Shown: piece after piece, positions 17,436 to 25,894 of the stretch
How the letters are laid out: each line of letters starts with the position of its first letter
Position numbering within the stretch: position 1 is the stretch's first letter
Source of the DNA: JAFNGF01 sp964567045
Lineage (GTDB): Bacteria; Planctomycetota; Phycisphaerae; Sedimentisphaerales; Anaerobacaceae
Direction of reading: 5' to 3'
DNA: 64,000 bases
Assembly: GCA_964567045.1 (NCBI GenBank)
Contig: CAZMLE010000002.1
Coordinates: 62,001 to 126,000, forward strand
Translations under genes and position numbers: made by a program
The notes under the pieces: generated by a model
The model's database searches: none
Seen by the model: the letters and a program-made list of their open reading frames with translations, nothing else
What the model was told of the DNA's origin: nothing

Positions 17436-17996
17436 TTACTTTCTACTTTTGATCCGGCTTATCACCGTCTTGACGGCCACATCAATTCGATTCCTAATGC
17501 TGTTGTCGATCACCTTATCGCCGCAGCGGATGATGGCCCCGCCGATAATTTCGGGTTCGACAGCAACTTCAAGTTTGACATTGCTATTCATCGCCGCTGC
17601 GATGTCGTCGGAGAGCTTCTTCACTTGTCCATCCTCAAGTGGATTGGGCACTGTGACCTTGACATGGTAGTATCCGTGATATGCGTCCCACAGCTCACCG
17701 TACCTAACGCTAATGTCGCTTAGAAACCTGGCCCGGCCATGTCTAATGACGGCCATGAGGAAGTTTGTCGTCAGGTTGGCAACTACCGGCGATAACAGCC
17801 TTTGCACCAACTGCTCTTTGTAGTCTGTAGAAAAATACAGTGAATCGAGCAGCTTGATGAAATCTTTTTCCTGCCCAATGATGCCGGACAAAATGTCGAG
17901 GTCGCTCTTCACCGTATCGACGCTCTGCTGTTGGTCGGCCAGCTCGAAAAGACTCTGCGCGTAAATTTCTCTCAGGCGTATAGCGGTACTTATCAT
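17436..17996 (-). CDS. atpH: ATP synthase F1 subunit delta
   Basis: A 186-residue delta (OSCP) subunit, joining F1 to the peripheral stalk. The helical N-terminal domain (YAQSLFELADQQQSVDTVKSDL) and C-terminal KLEVAVEPEIIGGAIIRCGDKVIDNSI match the family (the usual V.P.liGG...g..viD.S motif). Its start overlaps the end of atpF by 4 bases. Confidence 0.93.
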   Translation of the reverse strand: MISTAIRLREIYAQSLFELADQQQSVDTVKSDLDILSGIIGQEKDFIKLLDSLYFSTDYKEQLVQRLLSPVVANLTTNFLMAVIRHGRARFLSDISVRYGELWDAYHGYYHVKVTVPNPLEDGQVKKLSDDIAAAMNSNVKLEVAVEPEIIGGAIIRCGDKVIDNSIRNRIDVAVKTVISRIKSRK

Positions 17997-18634
17997 ATCT
18001 GTCTATTGCCGTCTGGCTGCCGTTTGATTTGCCCTATCGCATCCTGGATAAGGCGGTAGTCATCTTCAGTAGTTACCGTGCGACCGAGGACTTCCCGCGA
18101 CAGCGCGGAAATCATCTCCGCTGCTTCGGCCCACAGTTGCTCCAGCGCAGCAGAGCGGGCGTATTCAATATCGTCTTGAGCTTTTTGCTTGATTGCCAGG
18201 ACCTCCCGGCAAGCCCTCTGCAGAAGCTCTTCCTGTCGCTGCTGGGCCTGGTCGGCGGCGTCTTTAATAATCTTTGTGCCCTGTTGTTTGTATTCATCGA
18301 GCAGTTTCTCCGCCTGCTGGCGAGCGTTATTGGCGGCGTCAATCTGCTGCTGGATGTGCCGCTCTCGGGCGTTTAGCCTTTCCACCATCGGCTTCCAGGC
18401 CACCTTACTGAGGATAACAAGCACCACCACAAAGGCAGCAACTGTCCAGACAGCATCGGCGAATGACCCGCTGAAAAGCCCCTGCCCGCCGCCCCGCCCG
18501 TCCTGAGCCGGGTCGAAGGAACTCGCGTCGGGAGATGCGGGGGCTGGCTGGCGTGCCTGCTCGGTTTGGGCAGCCCAAGCACTGGCCGAGACTAACAAAA
18601 CTGCTAAAACTGTCGTAAATATCCGCAGTGCCAT
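17993..18634 (-). CDS. atpF: ATP synthase Fo subunit b with signal-peptide extension
   Basis: A 213-residue b subunit, longer than the usual 155-165. It starts with a probable signal peptide (IFTTVLAVLLVSASAWA) and a low-complexity periplasmic linker (residues 22-55). The true membrane helix then follows (VWTVAAFVVVLVILSKVAW) and a long amphipathic dimerisation helix. Such N-terminal extensions occur in planctomycete ATP synthases. The linker segment FDPAQDGRGG is encoded by a copy of the dispersed GTCCTGAGC...GTCGAAGG repeat. It is separated from atpE by a 113-base hairpin-forming repeat region and overlaps atpH by 4 bases. Confidence 0.92.
   Translation of the reverse strand: MALRIFTTVLAVLLVSASAWAAQTEQARQPAPASPDASSFDPAQDGRGGGQGLFSGSFADAVWTVAAFVVVLVILSKVAWKPMVERLNARERHIQQQIDAANNARQQAEKLLDEYKQQGTKIIKDAADQAQQRQEELLQRACREVLAIKQKAQDDIEYARSAALEQLWAEAAEMISALSREVLGRTVTTEDDYRLIQDAIGQIKRQPDGNRQI
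18500..18520. repeat. dispersed 20-base repeat embedded in atpF
   Basis: The first 20 bases, GTCCTGAGCCGGGTCGAAGG, recur exactly (inverted) at 32999-33018 in the hydrogenase operon, and as variants at 46241-46260 and 46388-46407. Related forms lie at 43134-43178 and 43323-43356. Here it is inside the atpF linker coding sequence. Confidence 0.75.
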
Positions 18635-18648
18635 TTTGACAGAGAGGT

Positions 18649-18741
18649 AAAGTGCCTAAAGTGTTAAGTGACTAAAGTGCCTAACATTATGACTTTCAAC
18701 TTTAGCCTCACTTTAGGCACTCTAGACCACTTTAGGCACTT
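18649..18741 (-). repeat. hairpin-forming CTAAAGTG repeats between atpE and atpF
   Basis: Two copies of AGTGCCTAAAGTG-like sequence (18649-18684) face two CACTTTAGGCACT copies (18709-18741). The atpE-atpF intergenic mRNA can therefore fold into a long stem. A related set lies at 28168-28240. The position just 3' of atpE could protect or process the mRNA of the high-stoichiometry c subunit. Confidence 0.6.
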
Positions 18742-18747
18742 CAACGT

Positions 18748-19020
18748 TTACCGCATCCAGTAAAGCGCCAAGAAGCATATAAGTAACGAGAAGAATGTGA
18801 TTCCTTCAACAAGGGCGGCGGCGATAACCATCGTAGAGAATATGCGCGCCCCGGCCTCCGGCTGGCGGGCTATGGATTCGACGGCTCTGCTTCCGATCCA
18901 ACCAATTGCAAATGTGGCGGCCAATATTATCACATCGCAACCGAGCATCACCGCCCCAATAGTCAGCGCCGAAACGCTGGTCCCCGTCGCCGCCAAGATG
19001 CTACCTGAAAAAAATGTCAT
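18748..19020 (-). CDS. atpE: ATP synthase Fo subunit c
   Basis: A 90-residue proteolipid with two membrane helices and the polar loop SIARQPEAG. The ion-binding carboxylate is the glutamate in AALVEGITFFSLL. The ATG at 19020 has GGAGG upstream and gives the normal family length; a longer in-frame reading to 19137 is rejected. The residue after the glutamate is glycine, not the serine or threonine of Na+-type c rings, so proton coupling is the more likely reading, though helix 1 should be modelled. Confidence 0.95.
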   Translation of the reverse strand: MTFFSGSILAATGTSVSALTIGAVMLGCDVIILAATFAIGWIGSRAVESIARQPEAGARIFSTMVIAAALVEGITFFSLLICFLALYWMR

Positions 19021-19078
19021 TTTTCTAAACCTCCATGACAAATATTTAGCCCCCCAGTTTACTGGGGGGTCTTTACCA

Positions 19079-19918
19079 TTAATGTTCCGGCGAAATCGAA
19101 AACCCAATGTAAAGCGTGGACAAAAACGTAAATACAAACGCCTGGATAAACGCTACAAGCAGCTCCAAGAATGACACCGCAACAACGGCCGATACCGAAG
19201 CAACCGCGGCACAATAGTTCTTGAAGACTAATATCAGGCCCAAGAGCGTGGCCATAAGAATATGGCCTGCTATTATATTGGCAAAAAGCCGCACCGCAAG
19301 AGTGAACGGCCTGACAAATGCGGTGATGATTTCCAGAAAGTACAGAAGCGGCATGATCCACCATGGCGCCCGCGGGGCAAAATTGATGATGTAGTGCCCG
19401 AATCCTTGCTGTCTGATGCCGTAGATATGAGTCATCAGGAATGTTACCGCTGCCAGTCCGCCTGTGACGTAGATGTTTGCGGTGGCGGGGCCGCCGAAAT
19501 GGTTCTCCCTTCCTGTCAGCAGAGCGATGATTTTCTCCGATGGAACCATCCCAAGCAAATTGAGGCTCAGAACAAAGAAAAAAATAGTCCAAACGAAGCC
19601 GATATAACGGTCGGTATGCTCACGCATCACGGGCTTAGCCACTTCTTCTCTCAAGAATACACAAATTGATTCAATCAGGTTCGCCAATCCAGCCGGCACC
19701 ATCCGCCTCGGCCTGGTCGCCACAGGGATACAGGCCAGAAGCAGCAGCGCAGCCGCCGCCACTACAAGCATGTGGTTACTTACAATCACGTCCCATCTGC
19801 CGACAGAAATCGTGAATATCGGCGCAGATTGGCTCGGCAGAAGAGGATCGAAATCCACCGACGCAACAAAATGGAAGCCTGCAATACTCAAACTTGATTG
19901 TAAATTCCCAATTTCCAA
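19079..19918 (-). CDS. atpB: ATP synthase Fo subunit a
   Basis: A 279-residue a subunit, first gene of the operon. The essential arginine lies in FVRPFTLAVRLFANIIAGH. Other family motifs are LANLIESICVFLREEVAKP and LNLLGMVP. The first 20 residues (MEIGNLQSS...) come from AT-rich repeat-like DNA without a clear ribosome site, so the true start could be a TTG or GTG slightly downstream. No atpI is visible upstream; the next gene is divergent. Confidence 0.95.
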   Translation of the reverse strand: MEIGNLQSSLSIAGFHFVASVDFDPLLPSQSAPIFTISVGRWDVIVSNHMLVVAAAALLLLACIPVATRPRRMVPAGLANLIESICVFLREEVAKPVMREHTDRYIGFVWTIFFFVLSLNLLGMVPSEKIIALLTGRENHFGGPATANIYVTGGLAAVTFLMTHIYGIRQQGFGHYIINFAPRAPWWIMPLLYFLEIITAFVRPFTLAVRLFANIIAGHILMATLLGLILVFKNYCAAVASVSAVVAVSFLELLVAFIQAFVFTFLSTLYIGFSISPEH

Positions 19919-19943
19919 TTTTCAATTGTCTTGTTCGCTCGTA

Positions 19944-19972
19944 ATATTACCAATTACTGCCCGCAAGGACAA
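19944..19972 (-). promoter_or_regulatory. candidate promoter of the atp operon
   Basis: On the minus strand TTGTCC (19967-19972) and TAATAT (19944-19949) are 17 bases apart, about 25 bases before the annotated atpB start. Spacing is ideal and both boxes are near consensus. Confidence 0.5.
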
Positions 19973-19982
19973 TAGGCCTGCC

Positions 19983-20020
19983 GCCCCCGCGTCTTCCTGC
20001 GGAAGCCAGGAGCGGGGGCC
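19983..20020. repeat. REP-like cruciform, intergenic copy
   Basis: Outer arms GCCCCCGC and GCGGGGGC flank an inner hairpin CTTCC-TGC-GGAAG. The reverse complement is almost identical to the copy inside pepA at 54916-54953, with one extra base and one change. It lies between the divergent atpB and Na/Pi genes. Confidence 0.8.
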
Positions 20021-20111
20021 GCTCGCTGAATCTTTGCCCCTCAGCAAAAAGTTGCTTGACCTATCCGGTGAAAACGGATAAAAAAATCGCTCTGTCAAAA
20101 TTTTCGGCTCT

Positions 20112-20140
20112 TTGACGGTTTTGTAAAGAATCAATATGAT
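20112..20140 (+). promoter_or_regulatory. promoter overlapping the Na/Pi gene start
   Basis: TTGACG (20112-20117), a 17-base spacer and TATGAT (20135-20140). Transcription should start near 20147, right at the ATG at 20148. Confidence 0.5.
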
Positions 20141-20147
20141 CAGAGAA

Positions 20148-21839
20148 ATGATCTTCGGCGTAATCGGGGGGTTGGGCCTTTTCCTATTCGGCATGGTGTT
20201 GATGTCGGAAGGACTAAGAAAAGCCGCCGGGCCAAAGCTCAAGAACATCCTGGAATCAATGACCAAAACAAGGCTCACCGCCTTTCTTGTCGGCGCAGGC
20301 GTTACATCGTTGATTCAGTCGAGTTCCGCCACAACCGTGATGGTTGTGGGTCTTGTCAATGCCGGGCTGCTTACACTCAAGCAGGCGATAGGCGTGATTA
20401 TCGGAGCCAACGTAGGGACAACCGCAACAGCCTGGCTGGTGTCTGTGTCGGGCCTCGAGTTTCTCAATATTTCAATGTACGCGATGCCGGCCATCGGCTT
20501 AGGATTTTTCCTGCACATGGGGGGCAGATCGCGAAGGACAAAGAGCCTTGGCCAAATAATACTGGGATTTGGCATCCTGTTTCTCGCCATTGGCATTATG
20601 AAAGACGCATTCCACCCATTGGAGAAAAGCCAGGGCGTTCAAGAGCTTCTTATTTCTCTTGGCAATAAGCCGCTGCTGGCTGTTCTGGCTGGGACGGTGA
20701 TAACAATGCTTATTCAGAGCAGCTCCGCATCCATTGCGATTGTGCAGATATTAGCAATGAATGGGGCTTTCGGCACTAATTGGGAAGCGGCGTTTAACGT
20801 TGCGATGCCGTTTGTTTTAGGAGCAAATATCGGCACCACAATCACCGCCCAGCTTGCGGCATCGCAGGCAAATCGGAACGCCAGGCGCGCCGCCTGGGCA
20901 CACACGATGTTCAATGTCCTTGGCTCGGTCATCGCTTATCCATTCGTTTCTCTTGGTTGGTATCGTGCTTTTGTTCAGATGATTTTTCCCTGGGAGCTTG
21001 GGCCCACTACTATTGCATCAGAAATCGCTGTTGGCCACACGATGTTCAATGTAGTTAATTCGGGCATATTCTTGCCGATGTCGGGCTTGCTGGAAAAACT
21101 GGCGATTAAGTTAGTGCCAAGAAGACCGAGTGAGATAGCGATGGCGCCGGTGGTGCTTGAGAAGCATCTTCTCGATACGCCCGAAATAGCTCTGCAGCAG
21201 GCCAAACGCGAAATTGCCCACATGGCAAAAACCGCAAGGAGAGCCTTCAGCCAGTCAATCGAGGGGATAATAGAGGACGACAGAAAGAAACTTGGCTCGG
21301 TCAAAGAAATAGAAGATGTTGTGGATTCACTACAGTTTGAAATCACATCTTATCTTTCAGCATTGTCGAGCAGGGTCCTATCCGAAGAGGTATCCATCGA
21401 ATTGCCGGTTCTTTTGCACGCGGTCAACGACCTTGAGCGTATCGGCGACCACGCCGTCAATATCGTCGAAATTGCCCAACGAAAGATCGAGCAGAAACTT
21501 TCCTTCACCAACTCAGCTCTTGCCGAGGCCGAGCAACTGAGAAAAGAGGCGTCCCAGATGTTCGGTTATATCATAACAGCTCTGGAGAATAACGATACCG
21601 CCGCCGCCCGATTGGCTCTGGTCAACGAAAACAACCTGAACAAAATGCAGGTTGATTTTCGCCGCAGCCACGTTCAACGCATGACCGATGGAATTTGCTC
21701 GGCTGAGACTGGCCTGATATTTATTGATTTGGTTGACAACGTTGAGAAGATCGGCGACCACCTCAGTAATATCGCCCAAGCGGTAATAGGCGGCCTGCAA
21801 TGGGCGGAAGTCGAGCCAAAAGCTGTTTTGAGGCGCTAG
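20148..21839 (+). CDS. Na+/phosphate cotransporter with C-terminal PhoU domain
   Basis: The protein is a NptA/YjbB-type transporter of 563 residues. Two inverted Na_Pi_cotrans repeats carry the QSSSA signatures (TSLIQSSSATTVMVVG and TMLIQSSSASIAIVQ) and GANVGTT/GANIGTT. The last 200 residues are two PhoU-like helical bundles (LERIGDHAVNIVEIA and VEKIGDHLSNIAQA). It imports phosphate with sodium. A promoter TTGACG-N17-TATGAT (20112-20140) overlaps the upstream in-frame ATG at 20136. The ATG at 20148 is therefore preferred, which would make the mRNA nearly leaderless. Confidence 0.9.
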   Translation: MIFGVIGGLGLFLFGMVLMSEGLRKAAGPKLKNILESMTKTRLTAFLVGAGVTSLIQSSSATTVMVVGLVNAGLLTLKQAIGVIIGANVGTTATAWLVSVSGLEFLNISMYAMPAIGLGFFLHMGGRSRRTKSLGQIILGFGILFLAIGIMKDAFHPLEKSQGVQELLISLGNKPLLAVLAGTVITMLIQSSSASIAIVQILAMNGAFGTNWEAAFNVAMPFVLGANIGTTITAQLAASQANRNARRAAWAHTMFNVLGSVIAYPFVSLGWYRAFVQMIFPWELGPTTIASEIAVGHTMFNVVNSGIFLPMSGLLEKLAIKLVPRRPSEIAMAPVVLEKHLLDTPEIALQQAKREIAHMAKTARRAFSQSIEGIIEDDRKKLGSVKEIEDVVDSLQFEITSYLSALSSRVLSEEVSIELPVLLHAVNDLERIGDHAVNIVEIAQRKIEQKLSFTNSALAEAEQLRKEASQMFGYIITALENNDTAAARLALVNENNLNKMQVDFRRSHVQRMTDGICSAETGLIFIDLVDNVEKIGDHLSNIAQAVIGGLQWAEVEPKAVLRR

Positions 21840-21889
21840 CTAACAGCAGGTCAATATTGCTTGCAAACTTGCCCAACCATGTTCTGCAT

Positions 21890-24082
21890 TCACAGTCTGC
21901 CGGATCTCTTGCCCGCTATGGTGTTGAACACTCTGCGGATATCAGTAGAATTGGGGTCTAATTGGACAGCGGTCTGAAGCTCCCTCAGTGCCTCCTCCTT
22001 GTGTCCCTGTGTATCTAAAAGCATGCCCAGATTGGAATGCAGAATGGCACTACCCGGTACAGCACGCAACCCTCTACGGCATATTTGCACAGCGCTATCA
22101 ATTTTGCCCTGCCGGTATAGTATCTCCGCAAGATTGTTATAGGCTGGCACATAGTCAGGCTGAAGATAGACTGCTTGAAAATAGTGTGTAGTGGCTTTGT
22201 CAAGTTTACCTTGCTTCTGATATGCCCAACCCAGGTAGTAGTGCGCCCGGCCACATGTGGGTTTAATCCGTATAGTCTTTTCATAATGGGCAACGGCCCC
22301 ATCGAGGTCACCAAGTGTGCGTAACACCGACGCCAATGCATCATATCCTATATACGAGTGCGGTAAAAAATGCAGAACGGCGCGGAACTCCTCAACTGCA
22401 GTTCCGTAGTTTTTCAAATCTTCCGCCAGCAGCTTACCATATTTCCAATGGAGATACCAATCCTCGCTCGTCTTCTGAATCGCTCTGGCGTACTTCGCAG
22501 CAGCCGCCTCAAGCACATCGGGAGTCATGCTTGCTTTCAGCGCCCGCAACTCGCCCTCCATTCGTCTTATCCGTTCAGCATGGTAAAGCTGATTAGTAAA
22601 CGGCTCTCTAGTAACAAAGCCGTGAAATACCTCGTCCTCGATTCTGTACCGGTCCCAATCGGTGTAGGCAAGACGCTCTGCACACTCAACCTGGCTTAAT
22701 AATGGATGGTCATTTGCCCGTCGGCGCTGTATCTTCTCCGGCAGTATTTTCTCCATCTGCTCGAATGTTGTCTTGGCAAGCAGGTAGTTACCTGCGAAAT
22801 TCAAGTGCACATGCTCGTAAAACAGCTCTTGGCCGCAGGTCCGGTGTGGACTGGCCTGTTCGAATAGTTCCTCCGCATCTACCAAGTAAACGCCCGTTGT
22901 CGCTGTTGCGCCGGCGACAGTGCGAATAATCCCATTGATTCGAGTGTCGGCGCGGAACCGGAGCGTATCCAGGTCTCGAGCCTTGAGATATCTCTGGCGG
23001 GCCTGCTCGTAGCGTTCCAGGAACCAGTAACATCGGCCCAGCCGGAACTGCAGGTCGGCGAAGCTATCGTCGATTACCTCAGCGGCAAGATAGCGTTCGA
23101 CAGCCTCAGTGTGCTTGCCAGCCTTTTCGTATTCACTACCTTGTTGATAGATTTTATCCCAGGGACGTTTTTCGGCGTCACTCAGGTCGGACCGATGTAA
23201 AGACGCAAAGGGTGGGCTGTCTTTCAAATTGGCACCCAATGTGCAAAGAATTACCTTAGCCCCGCCCTTTCGGGCAACCTTACATATACTCAGAAGATTG
23301 TTTTGATAGTGTTTATAAACAATTTTCAAGCGAGGGTCGCCAGCCCTTATTTGCTTTGCGACGAACATCTCCATTCCTTGCCAAACCGAAAGCTTCCTGC
23401 TGCCCGGACTTACCCACTCAACTAAATTGGTTACCAACTGCCCGAGCCTGGTCGCTCTGAAAGCGATGCTCAGCCGAATAAACGACAGACTCCTCAAAAG
23501 CGGAGCAAAGATAGTACCGGCACCGTACGGGCCGATTACTTCGTTGTTGCCCAGATAGACAATAAATAGGTCAGGCTCGTATTTAGCGCAATCCTTAGCT
23601 ATCTCTAACACAGCATGCGAGTTTACTGCAGCCATCGCCGTTACAACAACTTCGAAGTTTGCACCGGGATAAGCGTCCAATAGCATCACTCGCAGCATGC
23701 GTCCAAAACAAAATGCCGGGTCGGGTGTACCCATGGCAGCAGAAGAACCCAGCACAAACACACGGCAAGTATCGGAGGGTTTCTTTGCAGGGAAAATGAA
23801 TGGCTCTGACTCACGTGCAAGGCAAGGAGGGAAAAAACGCCAGCTAAACCTGACATTGTCACAACAATACGAACAACTATCTATCCGACATTTTACGATC
23901 GCACGCGCAGGATAGCCATAGCCAACCACGCGCAGTGTTAGCTCCAGCAATAACAATGACAGAATCGGAACGATGGTAACAGCAACTATGCGGAACAGCC
24001 AGATATGCGATGGTGGTATCTGCATCTGCCCCGTTGGGGGGGTGTACCATGATTTCTTGCCGTTCCTTTTGCGTTTGCGCAT
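21890..24082 (-). CDS. membrane-anchored SGNH-like protein with TPR repeats
   Basis: A 730-residue protein. A short basic N terminus precedes one membrane helix (IVAVTIVPILSLLLLELTL). Residues 95-420 form an SGNH-hydrolase-like domain: FVLGSSAAMGTPDPA is the block I region (GSS in place of GDS), PDLFIVYLGNNEV is block III, and YEHVHLNFAGNYLLA is the His block. An inner and a C-terminal set of tetratricopeptide repeats follow (for example PTCGRAHYYLGWAYQKQGKLDKATTHY). Such SGNH-TPR proteins are frequent in planctomycetes and may act on or scaffold surface polymers. It is the last gene of a three-gene minus operon with the PD40 and DUF6057-like genes. Confidence 0.8.
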   Translation of the reverse strand: MRKRKRNGKKSWYTPPTGQMQIPPSHIWLFRIVAVTIVPILSLLLLELTLRVVGYGYPARAIVKCRIDSCSYCCDNVRFSWRFFPPCLARESEPFIFPAKKPSDTCRVFVLGSSAAMGTPDPAFCFGRMLRVMLLDAYPGANFEVVVTAMAAVNSHAVLEIAKDCAKYEPDLFIVYLGNNEVIGPYGAGTIFAPLLRSLSFIRLSIAFRATRLGQLVTNLVEWVSPGSRKLSVWQGMEMFVAKQIRAGDPRLKIVYKHYQNNLLSICKVARKGGAKVILCTLGANLKDSPPFASLHRSDLSDAEKRPWDKIYQQGSEYEKAGKHTEAVERYLAAEVIDDSFADLQFRLGRCYWFLERYEQARQRYLKARDLDTLRFRADTRINGIIRTVAGATATTGVYLVDAEELFEQASPHRTCGQELFYEHVHLNFAGNYLLAKTTFEQMEKILPEKIQRRRANDHPLLSQVECAERLAYTDWDRYRIEDEVFHGFVTREPFTNQLYHAERIRRMEGELRALKASMTPDVLEAAAAKYARAIQKTSEDWYLHWKYGKLLAEDLKNYGTAVEEFRAVLHFLPHSYIGYDALASVLRTLGDLDGAVAHYEKTIRIKPTCGRAHYYLGWAYQKQGKLDKATTHYFQAVYLQPDYVPAYNNLAEILYRQGKIDSAVQICRRGLRAVPGSAILHSNLGMLLDTQGHKEEALRELQTAVQLDPNSTDIRRVFNTIAGKRSGRL

Positions 24083-24229
24083 TTACTTCACACCTTCCAC
24101 CCTGGAAAGGCACAGAGGCACACAGGCACAAAGACACAGAGGACTTTGTCACTTTGTGCCTTTGCCTGCGATTGTACTCCGACAGCAACTAAAAACTCAA
24201 AACTAAAAACTCAAAACTGTGGAGACAGG
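24083..24229. repeat. AT-rich dispersed repeats between operon genes
   Basis: The 147-base gap holds AACTAAAAACTCAAAACT-type repeats and a GGCACAGAGGCACACAGGCA/CACTTTGTGCC inverted pair. No coding potential is seen. Confidence 0.5.
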
Positions 24230-25894
24230 TTATTCCCTTTCGCCCATCCAGGGCTGGTCTTTGGGGCCAGGCGGCTGGATTTTGGGTGTGGCCGCCGTTA
24301 TCGGCATTTCAACAGACACATGGCCAGAGCTGCGGACGACCCGGCCAAGTTTTTCCTTTGTGGCCCGGACAGGCTCGGTGACAAACTCAGGGAGGCTATA
24401 CGTCCACAGGCATGAGTCATAATATGCAGGGTCTCTTTGTGGAAGGACTATCGGTTTATAGACCTGGCCGTCAGCGTCTGCATAGCTAATGTAAATTCTG
24501 GTGAATACTCCGGATTGTCTTTTACTGCTGAAGGCTATCCAGCGGCTGTTCTTCGACCAACTGTGCCAGCTTTCGCTCTGGTCGCTGTTAATCTGGAGTC
24601 GGCGGTACTTGTATTGACCGGTCTGTTGTGCGTCAGCAAGGTCGATCATATACAGGTCGCTACTACGCTGGTAGACTGGAAAGCAACCATAATCGCACAT
24701 ACAGAACAATAACCATCGGCCATCCGGGCTTACCCGCGGCAGAAGAATGCTTAGACCCGTTTGCAGGGCTGAAAGGACGGTTTCCAACTGACCCCACCGG
24801 TCGTGGGCAAGATCGTAGCTTATTCGGACAAGGTCATACTTGATCTGGCTGTAGTTTTGAAAGATGTCGGCGGGGTCGGATGATGGCCGTTCCGCGCTAC
24901 AGAAGTACAGGTACTGACCATCAGGCGACCAAGTGGGATAAGTTTCGAGCCGGTCCTTTCTGGCGATATCAGGGGAAGTTTTGGCAACCTTCGAATCGAC
25001 TAAATAGTAAGCCAGGAAGGAATCGAAGTCCATTACATCGCGGACCTCACGTGCAGAGGAGTGGAAGAATAGACGCACGTCATTCACTGAAAACGCTGCC
25101 ACGTTGCCGCTCGGATGCCACGAGGTATATCCGAATTTTGTGCCAATCTTGCTGACGCGACCATCCCTGGCCGCCGGCGGGCGAGCTTCGACCAGTAAGG
25201 CTGAACTGCCGTAGTCGACACTGCGAATGCCAATCAGCATTTTGTCTGTACGGTTACCGCAAAATGTGTGGCAGTTCAGACACCCTTGCTTAAAGTAGCC
25301 GTTATCCAACACAAGCGATTCATCAAACTGTTGCAAATTCCGCTGATAAATACCCATATCTCTCCAGACACGATGGCCTGGTCGGATTTTTCTGTAGACC
25401 AAGAAGGCATCAATGTCTTCGTTGGCGATTTTAGCCGTTACGGTGCTGAAGCGCTGCCAAGGGGCACTCTGGGCATTTGGCGAAGATGCAGAAGCGGCTT
25501 GCTTGACGAAGACATCGATTGAGAGCTGCCGACCACGGTTTGCGTCCAGGAGACTATGCCACGAGTCTTGAGGGATCAAAATCCTGGGTGTTCTGCTGGA
25601 AATCTCGATGGGATTGCCCTGGTCTGAATATATACGCACAAAATAGCGTGAACCAGGTTCTTCCACCGTGAAATCCAGAGGCGCGATATTGGGGGGAATA
25701 ACAGTGTCACGATAGTCGGGGCGAATTCCAGGAGGCCGACCGACAGAAGTGCAATTTTCATTTGGAGCGTTGTCACAACCAAAAACGAAAAACAGTGGAA
25801 GTGTAAAACGTAAAACGTAAAACGAAAAACTGTCGAATTCCATACCTTTTAGCTTTTCGCTTTGAGTTTTTCGCTTCTTTGGCATTTCAATCAT
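24230..25894 (-). CDS. PD40 beta-propeller lipoprotein with one CxxCH motif
   Basis: A 554-residue exported protein. A lipobox-like LFFVFGC near residue 39 suggests a lipoprotein. Residues 150-215 contain YRKIRPGHRVWRDMGIYQRN and the single haem-c type motif GCLNCHTF. The rest is a WD40/PD40-like propeller (YTSWHPSGNVAAF, TYPTWSPDGQYLYF, LLPRVSPDGRWLLF, SWHSWSKNSRWIAF). The family occurs in Bacteroidetes and Planctomycetes next to DUF6057-like membrane proteins, as here. Its start overlaps the upstream stop codon (ATGA). The first 30 codons look derived from the AAAACTCAAA/GTTTTACG repeat family. Confidence 0.75.
   Translation of the reverse strand: MIEMPKKRKTQSEKLKGMEFDSFSFYVLRFTLPLFFVFGCDNAPNENCTSVGRPPGIRPDYRDTVIPPNIAPLDFTVEEPGSRYFVRIYSDQGNPIEISSRTPRILIPQDSWHSLLDANRGRQLSIDVFVKQAASASSPNAQSAPWQRFSTVTAKIANEDIDAFLVYRKIRPGHRVWRDMGIYQRNLQQFDESLVLDNGYFKQGCLNCHTFCGNRTDKMLIGIRSVDYGSSALLVEARPPAARDGRVSKIGTKFGYTSWHPSGNVAAFSVNDVRLFFHSSAREVRDVMDFDSFLAYYLVDSKVAKTSPDIARKDRLETYPTWSPDGQYLYFCSAERPSSDPADIFQNYSQIKYDLVRISYDLAHDRWGQLETVLSALQTGLSILLPRVSPDGRWLLFCMCDYGCFPVYQRSSDLYMIDLADAQQTGQYKYRRLQINSDQSESWHSWSKNSRWIAFSSKRQSGVFTRIYISYADADGQVYKPIVLPQRDPAYYDSCLWTYSLPEFVTEPVRATKEKLGRVVRSSGHVSVEMPITAATPKIQPPGPKDQPWMGERE

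Noticed and set aside
19922..20278. Possible atpI upstream of atpB on the minus strand
   Set aside because: The translation is not hydrophobic in the AtpI manner and is the antisense of the Na/Pi gene start and a REP-like repeat.
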